Positions 1-11,004 of a stretch of 64,000 nt of DNA are shown in pieces; positions within the stretch are counted from its first letter, which is position 1, and every line of letters begins with the position of its first letter. A program made the translations under genes and the position numbers. The notes below the pieces were generated by a model, which was not told the DNA's origin, did not search any database, and was given only the letters and a program-made list of their open reading frames with translations. The stretch lies in the NCBI GenBank assembly GCA_963576735.1, contig OY755177.1:5828001-5892000 (forward strand), read 5' to 3'. This DNA comes from Bedellia somnulentella. Taxonomy: Eukaryota > Arthropoda > Insecta > Lepidoptera > Bedelliidae.

Positions 1-174
1 TATCTATTGTGACTTGGCTCTTCTGTGGAGAATTAATTAACAGAAATATATTTTTAAGTATAAATAGTCAACTTAATGTAATGGTAAGTAGAATACTTAA
101 CAATGGTGAAACCAGTATCTGGTTTAGCAAAAACCATGGTAAAATATTGTTACCCAATTCAAACTCAAACGGAG

Positions 175-505
175 GTATTCTTTTGAACATCACGTGACGT
201 TGTCACATGGTGTTCAAAGTACGCGCGTTTTGTTTGGACAACGTACTCACGTGGTGGGAGGCAGGCCTTTCGCTGTACGAATACATTGCCACATGACTAA
301 GTACAACTCAGCCACGTAGGTTACCTCACGATGTTTTCCCTCACCGTCAACAACCATGATAAATTAAGCACACATATGACTTTAAAAGTTACCTTGGTGT
401 AGGCCCGACCTGGGATTCAGACCGACGTCACCTGTCTGCATGACAGACCATAGATTTAGTATGCTAACAGACGGCAGTTCTTATCCATTGAGCTATCACG
501 GTTGT
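175..505 (-). mobile_element. SINE-2 copy, old, nearly full length
   Basis: Read on the minus strand it runs from a tRNA-like head (box-A-like TAGCTCAATGG near 490) through the conserved body (GGTGAGGGAAAACATCGTGAGG) to a decayed 3' end near 190. About 25 extra bases interrupt the tRNA-like head around 445-470. The TTATG tail is lost and no target duplication is visible. Confidence 0.8.
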
Positions 506-623
506 CAATGAATATTGTAAGTTAGAAATATTCACAAACAAGAAAATTGCATTGTAAATAAAATAACTTGTTTCGTAAGGTTTGGGTATTATATTGTAAG
601 TGTTTAGGTACTACAAAGACTAA

Positions 624-761
624 CGCCCGATTTCTGAATTGAGTATTCCAGCTGAGAACAACTTAAGTATCGTTCTGTCGCATTGACATATTAACAGCTG
701 AATGAGACAAAACGATACTTAAGTCGTTCTCAGCTTGAATACTCAATTCAGAAATCGACCT
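624..761. mobile_element. MITE-1 copy (138-bp foldback element)
   Basis: The left arm starts CGCCCGATTTCTGAATTGAG and the right arm is its near-complete reverse complement; the two arms take up almost the whole element. TAA flanks both ends (621-623 and 762-764), consistent with a 3-bp TWA-type target duplication as in PIF/Harbinger elements. There is no coding capacity. The right end has decayed to ATCGACCT. Confidence 0.9.
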
Positions 762-920
762 TAACTAACTACTAATAAAGTTTTTATTTTTGTAGTACCA
801 TATTTTATATAACACTGAAAATGTTTCAGAAAATTATTTACAAAAACATCCAAGAAAATTACTCTTAAATCGAATTCGTGTACATACGTGGAGTGAAAGG
901 CACAAATAAAACTTTGGGCA

Positions 921-1048
921 ATGTTGAAAAGATTGATGGATGTAAACGAAGCCAGAGAGCTTTGCCAGGATCGTACAAAGTGGCGATCGATAGTCTCTGG
1001 CTACCCCAATGGGAACTAACGGCGTGAGAATATGTATGTATGTATGTT
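921..1048 (+). mobile_element. RTE-like LINE, 3' end fragment
   Basis: The fragment still reads as the end of the LINE polyprotein (KRLMDVNEARELCQDRTKW-like, then SGYPNGN and stop). It is followed within about 15 bases by GGCGTGAGAATATGTATG and a TATG tail. It is heavily 5'-truncated, as expected for target-primed retroposition. Confidence 0.85.
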
Positions 1049-1079
1049 TAACAAGATAAATGCCATTCTTGCCAATATT

Positions 1080-1127
1080 GTACATACATACATGAACGCA
1101 CGCCATTATTTCCCACAGGGGTAGGCT
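1080..1127 (-). mobile_element. RTE-like LINE, 3' terminal scrap
   Basis: On the minus strand it reads GTCTCAGCCTACCCC, a short loop, GGGAAATAATGGCGTG and a TATG tail. Only the last 50 bases remain, lying tail-to-tail with the copy at 921-1048. Confidence 0.65.
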
Positions 1128-1154
1128 GAGACTATTTATATATTATTCTAACAT

Positions 1155-1386
1155 ATATATAACGGTGAGGGAAAACATCGTGAGGAAACCCACATGGCTG
1201 AGTTGTACTTAGTCATGTGACAGTGTATTCATACAAAACGGCGATAGGCCTACTATCACGTGAGTACACTGTCCAAGCAAAACGTGGGTACACTAAACAC
1301 CAGGTGACAATGTCACGTAATGTTCAGAAGTATTCGAACCTCTGCCAATCCCTTCGGGGATATTCGGCGTGAAGGTTTATGTTATG
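1155..1386 (+). mobile_element. SINE-2 copy, 5'-truncated, with 12-bp target duplication
   Basis: The body begins at AACGGTGAGGGAAAACATCG and ends GGCGTGAAGGTTTATGTTATG. TTATTCTAACAT occurs exactly at 1143-1154 and 1387-1398, so the ends of the insertion are defined. The tRNA-like head is missing, so this copy is a truncated retroposition product. Confidence 0.9.
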
Positions 1387-1399
1387 TTATTCTAACATC

Positions 1400-2439
1400 G
1401 TGTTGATGAGAAATAGCTCCAACTTGAATATTTACAGATTATTCGTCTAATACTCTAACACGTTTAATCCTATAAACCCTCAAGACGTCTCAATCATAAT
1501 GAAATGCAAATAAATAAGTCATAAAACAATTACCAATTGCACTTCATAATTAAACTGATAAGATATGGGGCCTAATGAGACACGAGCAGACAAACCTGTT
1601 AATAAGAAGATACACATATTACTTTGTACTAATACTACTATCAAATAACACTTTAATTAATATTATTTATACATAACAATAACAGAAAACTAAACAAATT
1701 CGTCATAATATTACTTTGTTACGCAAAATAGTATTCATCTAATGGTCAACAGTAAGTGTCTAGATAAACATATCAAATTCTGAACAAATATCGCGAATAG
1801 CATACAAAAATGTATGTTTTTCCGTCAATCTAAATCAGTACCAAACATGTGTATAATTATAATCATACTTATATACATACTTAAAGTTATGATCCCGTTC
1901 AATTCATGGCACATGTTTTGGTGAAAGAGTGAGCATACAGCGGGGTAGTGCACCCAGCCTCTTGGGAACCCTACCTCCAAGCTCCAGTTATTTTGAAAGT
2001 ATTTTTTATGTTGTTTAATCTAAATAATGTAAAATTTAAATTTAAATAAAATAAATAACAAATAATACATAATAATAATTCAAAAACACACATAAGATAT
2101 CAGCTTCATCCTCAAGCTATTCCTTAAAATATGGAAAAGATAGTCAAAAAAACAGGAGAGAGTGATATATAATTCAAATTTTTGTTGGTAATAGCAGATG
2201 ACACATAAAGTAAATCAGCGTGAGCGATATTAAATGTCCAGTACTTTTAAAGTTGAAACAAAACATTTCGACAAGAGGATGTGTAAAAAAAACACCATAA
2301 TACATACTATTCGAATGATTTTATGCTACAACGTCTTCCACATTTTTTATAATATTATTAAACAAATTTGGCCATGTTTGAAAATAAAGTATATACTAGA
2401 TCGAACACATCTATCCTATACTTAATTAATAGAACGTCG
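1400..2439. other. AT-rich stretch, nothing recognised
   Basis: No exon-like segment or family seen elsewhere in the window was found. A short GC-richer patch near 1930-1980 could not be assigned. Confidence 0.5.
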
Positions 2440-2755
2440 GTAATGTATAATTCGTAAATTGGCCACAGTCACGCCAAATGCCGAGCCTGCGAATGTCGAT
2501 CCGCGTAATGGATGCGTAAATTATTATGTAGTCACAGTTTTTTATGTAACGTTTTTCGAAATTGAACTTTATTTCAATGCGACGAAGTTGGAATTTTCTG
2601 TTTTGTTTCGTGGCTACTTTAAATGACAGTACGGCCCAATATTTGCACGCACGCTATCGCCCTTACTCTGACCTCGACCTTCCCAAAGCTTGTGTTAGCC
2701 GCAGAGTTTGTTTTCAGCAGTATTGGAAAAAGCATTTTCTAAATTGAACTACAAT
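2440..2755. other. GC-richer unique block
   Basis: Base composition is clearly higher in GC than the surroundings, and several CpGs are present. A 61-codon frame (2562-2747, +) has no recognisable motif. It could be a promoter or an untranslated first exon, but no splice site or core promoter motif settles this. Confidence 0.25.
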
Positions 2756-2825
2756 TATTGAATAGAAAATGAATATTTTTTACTAACACCATCATATTTT
2801 TACGTAACGTATAGACTAAGAGGTT

Positions 2826-2893
2826 TTAAGGAGATAATTTGTTGTGTTTTTTCTGTGCACTGAATAAAGTTTTTTCTTTCTTTCTTTCTTTAG
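2826..2893 (+). mobile_element. LINE 3' tail with AATAAA and CTTT repeat
   Basis: TGCACTGAATAAAG is followed by four to five CTTT units, the same layout as at 13420-13466. This matches the 3' end of a lepidopteran non-LTR element ending in a polyadenylation signal plus (CTTT)n. Upstream sequence is not recognisable. Confidence 0.5.
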
Positions 2894-3097
2894 ATTATAG
2901 TGAAAAAGAGTCGTGTATGTGAAGAGATCCAAGATAGTGTAATTGGAATATCGAAAAAGTAAACGATAAAATAACGTTTGTAAGCATATTTTATTTGCAA
3001 TTATAGACCTTAAGGGGCTCGAGCTCACTCTGAACGCGGTGAATTTATAGTGTGGTTGGAAAAATAAAAATAACAATATTAAAATACTTATCAAATT

Positions 3098-3454
3098 ATA
3101 TGATAGCTCAATGGGTAGAACACCGGTTAACATGCAAGCGACTAGTGTTCAAATCCTGGGTCGGGCCTTCACCAATTTGTCTTTTCTAAAGACATATGTG
3201 TGGTTAATTCATCATGGTTGTTAACGGTGAGGGAAAACATCGTGAGGAAACCCACATGGCTGAGTTGTACTTAGTCATGTGACTGTGTATTCGTACAATA
3301 CGGCGATAAGCCTGCCCCCTATCACGTGAGTACACTGTCCATGCAAAACGTGGGTACTCTGAACGCCAGGTGACAAAGTCATGTGATGTTCAGAAGTATT
3401 AGTACCTCTGCCAACCTCTTCGGGGATATTCGGCGTGAACGCTAATGTTTATGT
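3098..3454 (+). mobile_element. SINE-2, full-length reference copy
   Basis: A 17-bp direct repeat, AAAATACTTATCAAATT, flanks the element (3081-3097 and 3455-3471), giving exact ends. The head is tRNA-like: box A TAGCTCAATGGG at 3104-3115 and box B GTTCAAATCC near 3148. The body follows, then the 3' hairpin CCAACCTCTTCGGGG, CGGCGTGAACG and a short TTATG-type tail. The layout is a Pol III-type SINE with a LINE-like 3' end. Confidence 0.93.
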
Positions 3455-3537
3455 AAAATACTTATCAAATTGATAATATAAATGATAATAATATAAATGA
3501 AGCTTAAGAGGTCTTTTGATTGACAGTATCTAACTAA

Positions 3538-3709
3538 TTTAATATTTTTGACATGAATTCCTCATGTGGGGATTATTACTCATAAATAAAAGATGTTATT
3601 AAAGGACAAATAACAACAATGCGTACGGGGGCATATACCCGAAGGTCGCGGGTTCAAACCCCGCCAGTGTCGAAATTTTTCTTTCCTTTAATAACATCTT
3701 TTATTTATG
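3538..3709 (+). mobile_element. HP-1: tRNA-like core between perfect inverted arms
   Basis: Arms at 3578-3606 and 3684-3712 are perfect 29-bp reverse complements. Between them lies a partial tRNA: anticodon-arm-like CGGGGGCATATACCCG, then the T arm GCGGGTTCAAACCCCGC with a consensus box B. The D arm and a matching acceptor stem are absent. AGTATCTAACTAA flanks the insertion at 3525-3537 and 3710-3722. The diverged duplicate at 8091-8205 shows the site without it. CCTCATGTGGGGATTATTA in its 5' part recurs inverted at 48602-48620. Confidence 0.75.
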
Positions 3710-3968
3710 AGTATCTAACTAACCCAATGGGAACTAATGTCGTACGCATACTGTTCACAATTCTACGAAGCGTGAAATTAAACATTTGGAATACTTCTTA
3801 TTTTGTTTATCAATCCTGTTAACTGGTAGACAAAACCAGCGCAGAACAAAACAAAGATATTTTTTAAACAACAGTTTTCATTAACCCAAATTCAATTTGA
3901 CACAGGTCAATCAATACATATAAATATAAACACAAAAACGTAATAATCAATGTCTTTTCCTCTCATAA

Positions 3969-4228
3969 CATAACATAACATAAACGTTCACGCCTCATAT
4001 CCCCGAAGGGGTTGGCAGAGGTACTAATACTTCTGAACATCACGTGATTTTGTCACCTGGTGTTCAGAGTACCCACGTTTTGCATGGACAGTGTACTCGT
4101 GATAGGGGGCAGGCCTATCGCCGTTTTGTACGAATACACTGTCACATGACTAAGTACAACTCAGCCATGTGGGTTTCCTCACGATGTTTTCCCTCACCGT
4201 TAACAACCATGATAAATTAACCACACAT
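3969..4228 (-). mobile_element. SINE-2 copy, 5'-truncated, with 19-bp target duplication
   Basis: ATGTCTTTTCCTCTCATAA is repeated exactly at 3950-3968 and 4229-4247. On the minus strand the copy ends with at least three TTATG units after GGCGTGAACGTT. The tRNA head is missing. This is one of the least decayed insertions in the window and is probably recent. Confidence 0.93.
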
Positions 4229-4249
4229 ATGTCTTTTCCTCTCATAAAA

Positions 4250-6480
4250 CTTCATATAATATCGTTTCCGTTTAGTTTTATTGCAAATAAACTATAATTG
4301 GTAAGGGATAGCCGGCAAATAAAACCTTGTACCTTTTGACGTCATGTTTTACTAGAATCGACCTTTGGATTTTGCTTTACGTATACACATTATTTTTTAC
4401 AACTAAACAATATTTACAGACTTACTTAGACTTGAAAAAACTGTTTGAAATTAGGAGAGTTTTTATGATTATGTTAAGTTTTAGTGCTTAATTTACATTT
4501 TTTGATGTCATGGCAATAAAAAAAACTATGTAATATAATGTATTGTACTATCTTTTTTACCTCTTTATTTCCTAAAATTGCTGAATTATTGTTGATTCTG
4601 ACGCTCTACCTTTTTTTGGTATTTGAGCCGGTATTATAGGTAATATTTGTAAAACTTGTTATGTATGATTCATAAACTTTACTATCTAGCAGATAGGTGT
4701 TAAAGTCAAAGTCAAATAGTTACCGTTTAGTAAATAAAATACCTACTACGATACATAGAATGTCTTAAATTGTGAAACTCATTTAGGTTATTGTAGTACA
4801 GTAAGTACACACCAGTCCTGATAAAATTTCGACGTTTATTACATTAGTACTGACCGGTGGCCTTAGTCTTATTTCATGACTTGGACCTCATAAAATTGGC
4901 CAATTGTAAGTCTGAGCACAATTGGCAACAAGTTTAATTGAGTTAATCTCCTGTGACGTCATTTATAGACATGTTTTACGACCGCAAGTGTAGTTGTCAG
5001 CACTTGAAATAGCGTGACTTGTCAAAACAATATTATCTTACATCTTTTAAGCCTACAGAGGTACATTGCATTAGCGTAGAAATTCAAATAAACTGTGTTT
5101 GAATACTTGGCCAAAGTTAGCATCACTATCCGGTATCTAATACCAGAATCCACTTTAATACTCCTTGTAGTGCGGTTCAGAAAAAAATCCAACATAATCA
5201 GTTATCCTTTTTTTCTCGAGGTTCTTTTATGAAATAAATTAGAAATTGCATAAGTTTATCAACAATCAATTTAAAACTGTTGAAACTTAACATGCGTAGA
5301 AGCGAAATTGAATAATTATGTTATTTTTTACTTTTTATAAAAACTTGATTCATGAAGTTGATTAGTAAGACCCGCATTTAATGACGCAAATTTTAATACC
5401 CCTTAATTAATAAACCTGCAAGAAACCTATTTTTCAGTGCCAATTAGCAATACGAAAAATAATCCGCAGATTATGATGAAATCACGGACGATTGCTTTGT
5501 ACAATCTGGTAATTTATCGCAATTGTCCCCTATGACCCTCCTTCTGAAATCTACATGCTATTTATAGGTTTATTATGTGTCTCAGTTTTGTATATGCAAA
5601 AATAATGTATTTTTAATAATGTTTAAAAAAGTTATACAATAAAATGGGTTAGTCAGAGTTTGTTTACATACATTCATCAGTCGTGGCATTGATGATGAGG
5701 AAAATTCATAAAATATACTACTACTCTTAATAATATTACTCTAATATGGAACTATGAAGTTTGTCTCTGAAAAGACCCGAGTGGCACTAGAACAGCAAGA
5801 CACTGTTCTAGTAAATAAAGGAATAATAACTGTTCTAGGCTTAAATGAGGTAGGTATACTGTACATAGCAGAAGAAGCATAAGAGCAGAGTAAATACCAC
5901 AGTAGGTATGATGTGTTATAGTTATAGATATTTTGTATTCTTAGAACTTAACCTATAATTGAAAAATATATATGATTGGAAAATAGTGTATATCGCGTAA
6001 AAGATTATTGTATAAGGATGACTACAGAAAACGCATTAAGATCTAATAGACAATGTACTCAAAAAATATTGGTTCCCGAGAAGAGTGAAGAATAAAACGG
6101 CATGTATAAATATGCTTTGTTAACGATCGATAGTTTATCTCCACTTCAATGTGAGCTAAATGCGGGTTTATATTTATAAATAAAAAGAAGACAGAAGTGA
6201 GTAATTTACAATAAGTTATACTTGCTTTGGGGATGGAACACATTCAAATAAAAAATAATTACTAAAAGTTAAAAGGAAATGTTGGTCTATTACCCTAAGT
6301 TTTGGAACTGTCAATTAATAGCTATTGTAATTATGACTAAAATGATGTTATAACAAAATCACGATTTGAATCCTTCGCTGCCTACAAGAAACAACCAAAC
6401 CAAGTCATATGAAATAACATGACATTTTCCTTCTTCACGAATCGTCGATGTGCAATGGTGAATACTAAATTAGATGTAAG
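4250..6480. other. AT-rich stretch, nothing recognised
   Basis: No open frame with a known motif, no convincing exon and none of the window's repeat families was found here. Confidence 0.5.
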
Positions 6481-6481
6481 T

Positions 6482-6697
6482 TTATTGTTTAACCGTCGCG
6501 AAGGATAATGTAACCGTTGCACTTCCAGAGGAAGAACCTTGGTAAGCCTGACCTAGTGCTCGGTAGGAAGTATTAAGTTCAAAACAATCAGAAATTATCA
6601 CAAATAACATGTTGACCGCACCCAGAAATGCCGTGAACTTTTTGCTTTGCTCTTTGATTACTGGAATCTTGACATTTTTGAAATTTTGTTGGTGCAA
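6482..6697 (-). CDS. Unassigned small open frame
   Basis: 71 codons ending in TAA, opening from TTG after a stop, with no ATG at the start. The peptide has a lysine-rich N-terminal half and a short hydrophobic stretch (FLGAVNMLFVIIS). Composition is more coding-like than nearby frames, and it could be a decayed exon. No family is recognised and chance is a real possibility. Confidence 0.15.
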   Translation of the reverse strand: MHQQNFKNVKIPVIKEQSKKFTAFLGAVNMLFVIISDCFELNTSYRALGQAYQGSSSGSATVTLSFATVKQ

Positions 6698-7016
6698 TTC
6701 GGACAGTTATATGCTTTTTTATGTTTTAAGTATATTTTGATACACATTTATTTTACTTTATGGTAATTGAAAACACATGTTTATGTGTTGCTCAGTTTTG
6801 TACATCATAATATTTCGTTCGAAATACATAATGGAATCAAGGGAAATACACAAACTGTTATGATATGATTCAAGTTCCAAATTGTTTATCTCATTACGTT
6901 ACTTGCGCGTCGTCAACAAAAGATCATGCAAAGGCCATAACATTATCAAATCGCTTTGTCCCAAACATGCTTGTTCTATTACGTTTTATTTTACATACTT
7001 TTGTTTAACATAAATA

Positions 7017-7071
7017 CATACATATACTCACGGCTATAAATCGCTAGGTGTAGTCAGAGCTAAGGAATTGT
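7017..7071 (-). mobile_element. SINE-1 3' terminal fragment
   Basis: Only the last 55 bases survive: CAATTCCTTAGCTCTG, the end hairpin, TATAGCCGTGAGTATATG and a TATG tail, read on the minus strand. It is an extreme 5' truncation. Confidence 0.75.
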
Positions 7072-7094
7072 TTTGAATGTTTTGTATGATATAA

Positions 7095-7232
7095 CGCCCG
7101 ATTTCTGAATTGGGTATTCAAGCTGAGAACGACTAAAGTATCGTTTTGTCTCATTCAGTTGTTAAGATTTCAATGCGACAGAACGATACTTAAGTTGTTT
7201 TCAGCTGGAAAACTCAATTCAGAAATCGGGCA
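7095..7232. mobile_element. MITE-1 copy with TAA target duplication
   Basis: A complete 138-bp foldback running from CGCCCGATTTCTGAATTGGG to AGAAATCGGGCA, with TAA at 7092-7094 and 7233-7235. It is oriented opposite to the other copies in its asymmetric centre. Confidence 0.92.
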
Positions 7233-7239
7233 TAAGTCT

Positions 7240-7540
7240 CATGTTTTCCTAACGCAAGTGCGGTAATCAAAGTGCGGCAAGGAAGTACAAATACGAAGGT
7301 GTGGTTGACCCTTTGGCTTCAGTCAATCATTCTGCTTTACTTTATTTGCTTTACGTACCTTCGTCGACCCACATCTCAGAGACCCTCACCTTGCATTAGC
7401 GTGCAATACAAAAATCTAGTGCAAATTCGAAATACGGCAACGTTTCGGAAAATTACTTGCCTTGAACGGGGAAAGAGTGTCTGTTCCATTAAATTCGTTT
7501 GCAATACTATCCTCTACTACAGTTTAATCTACATATTTTA
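7240..7540. other. GC-richer unique block
   Basis: It follows MITE-1 directly and carries an 89-codon + frame (7272-7541) with no recognised motif. The block could be exon or promoter sequence, but no firm splice or promoter signals were seen. Confidence 0.2.
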
Positions 7541-7919
7541 ATTGTATTATTCACTTTATTAAGCGGATTGATTTATTTGGATAAATGTATTTTTAGTAAT
7601 TCGTGTTTATTTTTGTTCGCTTTATCTTTAGTTATCTTTAGTTTAATGTCCCAATATAAACACGAAAATGACTTCTCACCTCCAAAATACTTGACTACCT
7701 ACCGTAATACTTGCCTTACCTGAATTTTCCAAATACAGGTGAGGCAAGTATTATTTTTCTTCCTTTAGTGGGTAAAACAAGACATGGTAAAAACAATAGT
7801 AGCAAGTGAACATTTCGAGTGATAAGTCTTAGTGACAAGTAAGTTAGAGTAACTTATCCCACTACATGTTTACTTGCTACCGTACTCTTTATAATATGTC
7901 GTGTAATGCCAAATTCACA

Positions 7920-8205
7920 CAATATATAAAACGGCAACAGACCCACAACATATCACGTGGGCACACCATCCAGGCAAAACATAGGTAGTCTGAACTGGTG
8001 TTGCTTGGTGACAATGTCGCGTTTTGTTCAGAAGTATTAGTACCTCTGCCAACCCTTTCGGGGATATTCGGCGTGAACGTTAATGTTTATGTAAAATACT
8101 TATCAAATTGAGAATATAAATAAAGCTTAAGAGGTTTGTTGATCGACTGTCTCTAACTAACCCAATGGGAACTAATGGCGTACACATACTGTTCACAATG
8201 ATATT
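7920..8205 (+). repeat. Duplicate of the SINE-2 3' half plus its right flank
   Basis: 7920-8090 is the 3' half of a SINE-2. It continues into AAAATACTTATCAAATTGA and about 115 further bases that match 3455-3537 joined to 3723-3770. Sharing the same SINE/flank junction means a copied segment, not two independent insertions. HP-1 is absent here, so this is its empty-site equivalent. A 35-base scrap of a SINE-2 end follows near 8216-8252. Confidence 0.8.
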
Positions 8206-8259
8206 AATATATTAACCGAAAGGGTTGGGAATATACGGAGCGAACGTTAGAGAGAACTT

Positions 8260-9235
8260 GAGAGTACCACTTCTATTCTGCCGTAGTACAAGCTCGTCTG
8301 TAATTGACACTGTAAATAAAATTACTGACGATGATGTTCTATCTCATGTAGATATTCGATCCACAAAATACATTTTTTTTGGATAAGTCTGCGGTTTACG
8401 TAAATTGAACAGCAAAATTAACCTTATCTGCAGGTTTTTGTTCACTGTTAGTAATATCGTTTCGTGATTTAATTTCTAACTATTATATTACTAATTTTCA
8501 GCAGTCTTCGAACAGCGTTGCTAAAATTCCAAACTGGCTTTGTCAGCTCAGCACGCGATCATGCTCATTTACAAATGAAGTTAATAGCATAAGTTCTAAT
8601 GCAATAACGTTTCGTAAATAGCACAGCTTACATAGATGTTCTACATTTTATGTAAAATAAAATTATTATTAGCTGGCTAGTATAAGCTTAGAATAGCACT
8701 TACCCATTTCTTCCTGAGCTGAGAATAAGCTACACAGTCTTTTTTAATTCTTGTTTATTGTTAAAAGTGTAAATACAATAAGTTATTTGGTTCTTACATA
8801 TACATGTGAACCATATCCAATATCCATGTATACAAATACCTTGTTAAATGTTATACAATTAAAAAGTATAATAAACAAAGCAAGAATATTTCTGACTTAA
8901 TTCTCAATCAAATTTTATCAACTAATGGAAGACATCTATATAGTTTGTGGACATGATATTGTTATTGCTGTCTTTTTCAAATGGTATGGTATTATGTGTT
9001 CAGTTAAACTGAAACAAACGATTGCTATTTGAAGGACAAGTTGACAAGTTGTCGATGTTACTTCAGTAAGTGACACATTGTTTAGTATGAAATGTGACGA
9101 ATCGGCTTCAAACTAGTAGCGACGGATCGTGCTATTTAATATTCCACCAGCTTTTCAACGTTTGGCTGTTTGCCTGAAACGTTAGTCCATAACAGGATTA
9201 ATGGTATTGACAAAAATATTAATTATTTGTTTTCT
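8260..9235. other. AT-rich stretch, nothing recognised
   Basis: An acceptor-like TTACTAATTTTCAG at about 8490-8504 precedes GC-richer bases, but no donor or open frame supports an exon. Confidence 0.45.
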
Positions 9236-9239
9236 CAGC

Positions 9240-9372
9240 AATAAGCCTGCCCCCTATCACGTGAGTACACTGTCAAAGCAAAAAGTGGTAATATAAACAC
9301 TAGGTAAAAATGTCACCTGATGTTCAGAAATTTTAGTACCTCTGCCAACCTCTTTGGAAATATACGGCGAGT
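9240..9372 (+). mobile_element. SINE-2 3' fragment
   Basis: Starts at AAGCCTGCCCCCTATCACGT and runs to CTCTGCCAACCTCTTTGG and ATACGGCGAG. It is moderately decayed, without a tail. Confidence 0.8.
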
Positions 9373-9676
9373 TTGAGTTATTTGTTTCGGTTTTGAAAAC
9401 AAACTTTATACTCATGTGGTAAGTTTCCATTGAGTCAAAAGATACTCCTTGCTTTGAACGGTCGTGCAAAACCATTCGAGCTTTATTTACATTATTCTAT
9501 GTATATTTTTTTGGATCTATCCTTTTTATCAAACTTCAGAAGCCTGTTTTGCTGGCTCTTTCACTCCCATGTTCTTTAGCACACTTCAAACTTATTGATA
9601 AAAGGTGATATGGGAATGGATGGTCTTGTTTTATGCCACGTTTGTAACAACAAGCAATAACATTGCTGAAATGTAA

Positions 9677-9830
9677 GATTCAATCAGGCGTTATTTTGAG
9701 GGAATCCATAACAATACAAATATTAATTAATTACCTCGATTAATACTGCAAAATATCTGCAATCTTCATGCGGCTTGCACTGTGCACCGCCCGCCCTCCC
9801 ACTTTCTAGAAATCCAAAAGCCAAGAAATC
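9677..9830 (-). mobile_element. TIR-1 element fragment
   Basis: It contains CAATCAGGCGTTATTTTG at one end and CGCCCGCCCTCCCACTTT at the other. The inner part matches 23490-23585 in reverse complement, and the terminal motif matches the 5' end of that copy. This suggests a DNA transposon with terminal inverted repeats, seen here as one end only. The superfamily is unknown. Confidence 0.55.
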
Positions 9831-10324
9831 CAAATTAATATTTGTTATTAAAAGGTTATTGTATAGTAAATAATTCAAAATCTTATATATGCTTCTCAAA
9901 CGACATAATATAACTTTTGAGAGGGTATCGCGTAATTATAACGTATCATAATATTTATGCAAAATTTTACTCAAAGTGTAATGAACTAATGAATTATTAC
10001 CAGGAACTGCGTTTTGTTGTTTGTGATGGGTTTTCCATGTTTAAAGGTCAGTTCTTAAGTTAATTAGAGTTTGAGTAAGGATATTTATGATTCGATTGAA
10101 AATTGTATGCATGTTTTAAATAACAGTATAATTAGTGAAGAAGTTGTTGTTTTGCTTAAATGAACATGCAAGTTTCATTATATAAAACCGATCTATCTAT
10201 GGCATTGTTTTCTTTATAAAACGAAGGCTATAAGTAAACTAGATTAGTTACTTAAAACCTTTAAGATATTACTAATCTGTCACCGACTCAGTTTTGCCCT
10301 AACATTTTTATACATATTGCTACT

Positions 10325-10450
10325 TACTTTTACTCACGCCTGTTCCCATTGGGCTATGCAGTGACTATAGATCGCCACCTTCTACGATCCTGAAAAAGCT
10401 CTTGCTCTTTCACATGCATCATTCTTCTCATTCATGCTCTTTTACTTATC
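10325..10450 (-). mobile_element. RTE-like LINE, 3' fragment
   Basis: On the minus strand it reads AAGAGCATGAATGAGAAGAA through the decayed end CACTGCATAGCCCAATGGGA and AGGCGTGAGTA. It is an old copy with many substitutions. Confidence 0.75.
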
Positions 10451-10480
10451 ATTTATTATTTCAGTCATCAATCTAGTTTA

Positions 10481-11000
10481 TAAATCTAACATAATTTAAC
10501 CCAAAATTTCAATAAACACCAATGATGAAAACGCGCAAACGCATGATAAACAAAAACCAAAATCGCTGACTGACGTCCGCCAAGAAACGTGAATTTAAGC
10601 AACTGCGACTGCGCTCCCATCCGCATCACAACAACCACAAATATTTAAATAAAATATTATAAATCTGACATAATTTGACCTAAAATTTCCATTGACACAT
10701 GAAAACGCGCGAAATCAAAAACCAAAATGGCTGACAGGCGTCTGACAAGAAACGTAAGTTGCTTAAGCTGGGACTGCGCTCCCGTCCGCAGTACAACTAC
10801 CACAAATACTTTATACTTAATAATAATTTAAAGTATTATAAATCTAACATAATTCGAACTAAAATTTCTATAAACACCAACGATGAAAACGCGCGAACGT
10901 ATGATTAACAAAAACCAAAATGGCTGACAGGCGTCTGACAAGAAACGTAAGTCTAAGCAACTACGACTGCGCTCCTGTCCGCATTACAACAACCACATTT
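10481..11000 (+). repeat. Three-unit tandem repeat, period about 179 bp
   Basis: Units begin at 10481, 10660 and 10839, each starting AAATCTRACATAATTYRA. They share AAAACGCGCRAA, AAAAACCAAAATGGCTGACA and GACTGCGCTCC. Units 2 and 3 are closest. Each carries an ATG in good context followed by nine codons (MADRRLTRN) and GTAAGT. The array resembles a short satellite or minisatellite remnant. Confidence 0.88.
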
Positions 11001-11004
11001 TTGT

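Noticed and set aside
834..1106. 90-codon minus frame.
   Set aside because: Antisense reading of two LINE ends; no independent support.
3619..3822. 67-codon frame starting MRTGAYTRRSR.
   Set aside because: Translation of the HP-1 tRNA-like core; not a protein.
8490..8590. Acceptor-like TTTTCAG followed by GC-richer bases as an exon.
   Set aside because: No donor at a sensible distance and stops in all frames near the end.
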